Made by a program: the position numbers and the translations under genes. 64,000 bases of DNA from Alteromonas portus (GTDB taxonomy: Bacteria > Pseudomonadota > Gammaproteobacteria > Enterobacterales > Alteromonadaceae): NCBI RefSeq assembly GCF_005117025.1, contig NZ_SWCO01000003.1, positions 186,001 to 250,000 on the forward strand, read 5' to 3'. The notes under the pieces were generated by a model. The model did not search any database, had not been told where the DNA came from, and was given only the letters and a program-made list of their open reading frames with translations. Positions 63,843 to 64,000 of the stretch are shown here, piece after piece (the stretch's first letter is position 1; each line of letters begins with the position of its first letter).

Positions 63843-64000
63843 CTACCTGTAGTAAGCTCGACGGGGTGGTTTAGTTAAGCCCTTCTTCTGCTTAACTGTG
63901 CGAACGCGCCAGCTGTACTTGCGCTTCAACTTTTCAAGCTGCTCAATGGGTATGCGAGTTAAGCTGCGGCCATCAACGGTATAGTTTTCATGGTCTGAGA
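63843..64000 (-). CDS. Head-tail joining protein gpW-like, 5' end outside window
   Basis: Fifty-one C-terminal codons are visible, ending at TAG (63843-63845), three bp from the portal start. Hand translation: YTVDGRSLTRIPIEQLEKLK, then RKYSWRVRTVKQKK, which fits the gpW fold and position (W precedes B in lambda). The rest lies beyond the right edge. Confidence 0.75.
   Translation of the reverse strand, partial: SDHENYTVDGRSLTRIPIEQLEKLKRKYSWRVRTVKQKKGLTKPPRRAYYR

Larger units (their letters stand above)
43085..64000 (-). mobile_element. Lambda-like siphophage prophage, structural half (continues right)
   Basis: Sixteen or more genes on one strand in the order of the lambda morphogenesis region: W, portal, protease-capsid, FII, Z, U, V, G/GT, H, two tail genes, J, fibres. 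The left edge is the tRNA-Leu fragment; no integrase lies there, so integrase, lysis, regulation and terminase genes must be beyond 64000. The reading frames are intact, so the prophage may be functional. Confidence 0.9.

Noticed and set aside
1..64000. CRISPR array or cas genes
   Set aside because: No regularly spaced short repeats and no Cas-like proteins seen.

Overview
The window reads as chromosome of a marine gammaproteobacterium of the order Alteromonadales, most likely Alteromonas. The evidence is a petrobactin-type siderophore operon, a complete cbb3 oxidase locus next to an FNR regulator, a bacterioferritin pair, a gammaproteobacterial dif site and the fnr-uspE-ttcA gene order. No database search was possible. 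Names rest on recognisable motifs, gene order and lengths.

Layout. (1) 3-6746: petrobactin biosynthesis operon asbA (5' end outside the window), asbB, asbC, an asbD-asbE fusion and asbF, with overlapping or nearly abutting genes. (2) 6785-11578: two small membrane proteins, a PepSY-TM protein that may act in siderophore-iron reduction, a DUF1624-type membrane protein and a DUF2254 membrane protein. (3) About 11600-16770: an accessory island. It holds a small element with an HUH rolling-circle Rep, three small genes and a hairpin-rich 330-bp segment. Next comes a near-perfect dif site (14257-14284) inside about 1.56 kb of gene-free AT-rich DNA, two related 65-bp repeats 1157 bp apart, a perfect 15+6+15 palindrome and a tyrosine recombinase gene. 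I infer that the replication terminus lies here and that a filamentous-phage-like element has used dif. (4) 16979-23735: dgkA, a universal stress protein, a c-type cytochrome lipoprotein, an FMN glutamate-synthase-like protein, a KefB-type antiporter and two bacterioferritin subunits with complementary active-site losses. (5) 23788-34871: ccoNOQP, fixH-ccoI-ccoS, a SafE-like protein, fnr, uspE and ttcA, with FNR-like boxes before ccoN and uspE. (6) 34872-42771: patatin, DUF2987, Bax, YciC-like, LysE, CobB, SseA, Tpx, DTW and a PEP-CTERM-like secreted protein.

(7) 43085-64000 and beyond: the structural half of a lambda-like siphophage prophage, all on the minus strand. It starts at a 57-bp 3' fragment of tRNA-Leu(UAA), which marks one attachment site, and runs off the right edge. 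In transcription order the genes are gpW-like, portal, prohead-protease/capsid fusion, a small gene, FII-like, Z, U, major tail protein, G and GT, tape measure, two tail genes, a J-like tip protein and four tail-fibre or adhesin genes. G and GT are joined by a -1 frameshift at A AAC CCC. Packaging, lysis, regulation and integrase genes must lie to the right.

How the parts work together: petrobactin collects iron and the bacterioferritins store it. The cbb3 oxidase, FNR and the two universal stress proteins form a low-oxygen module. The terminus and the tRNA-Leu gene have served as landing sites for two unrelated mobile elements.
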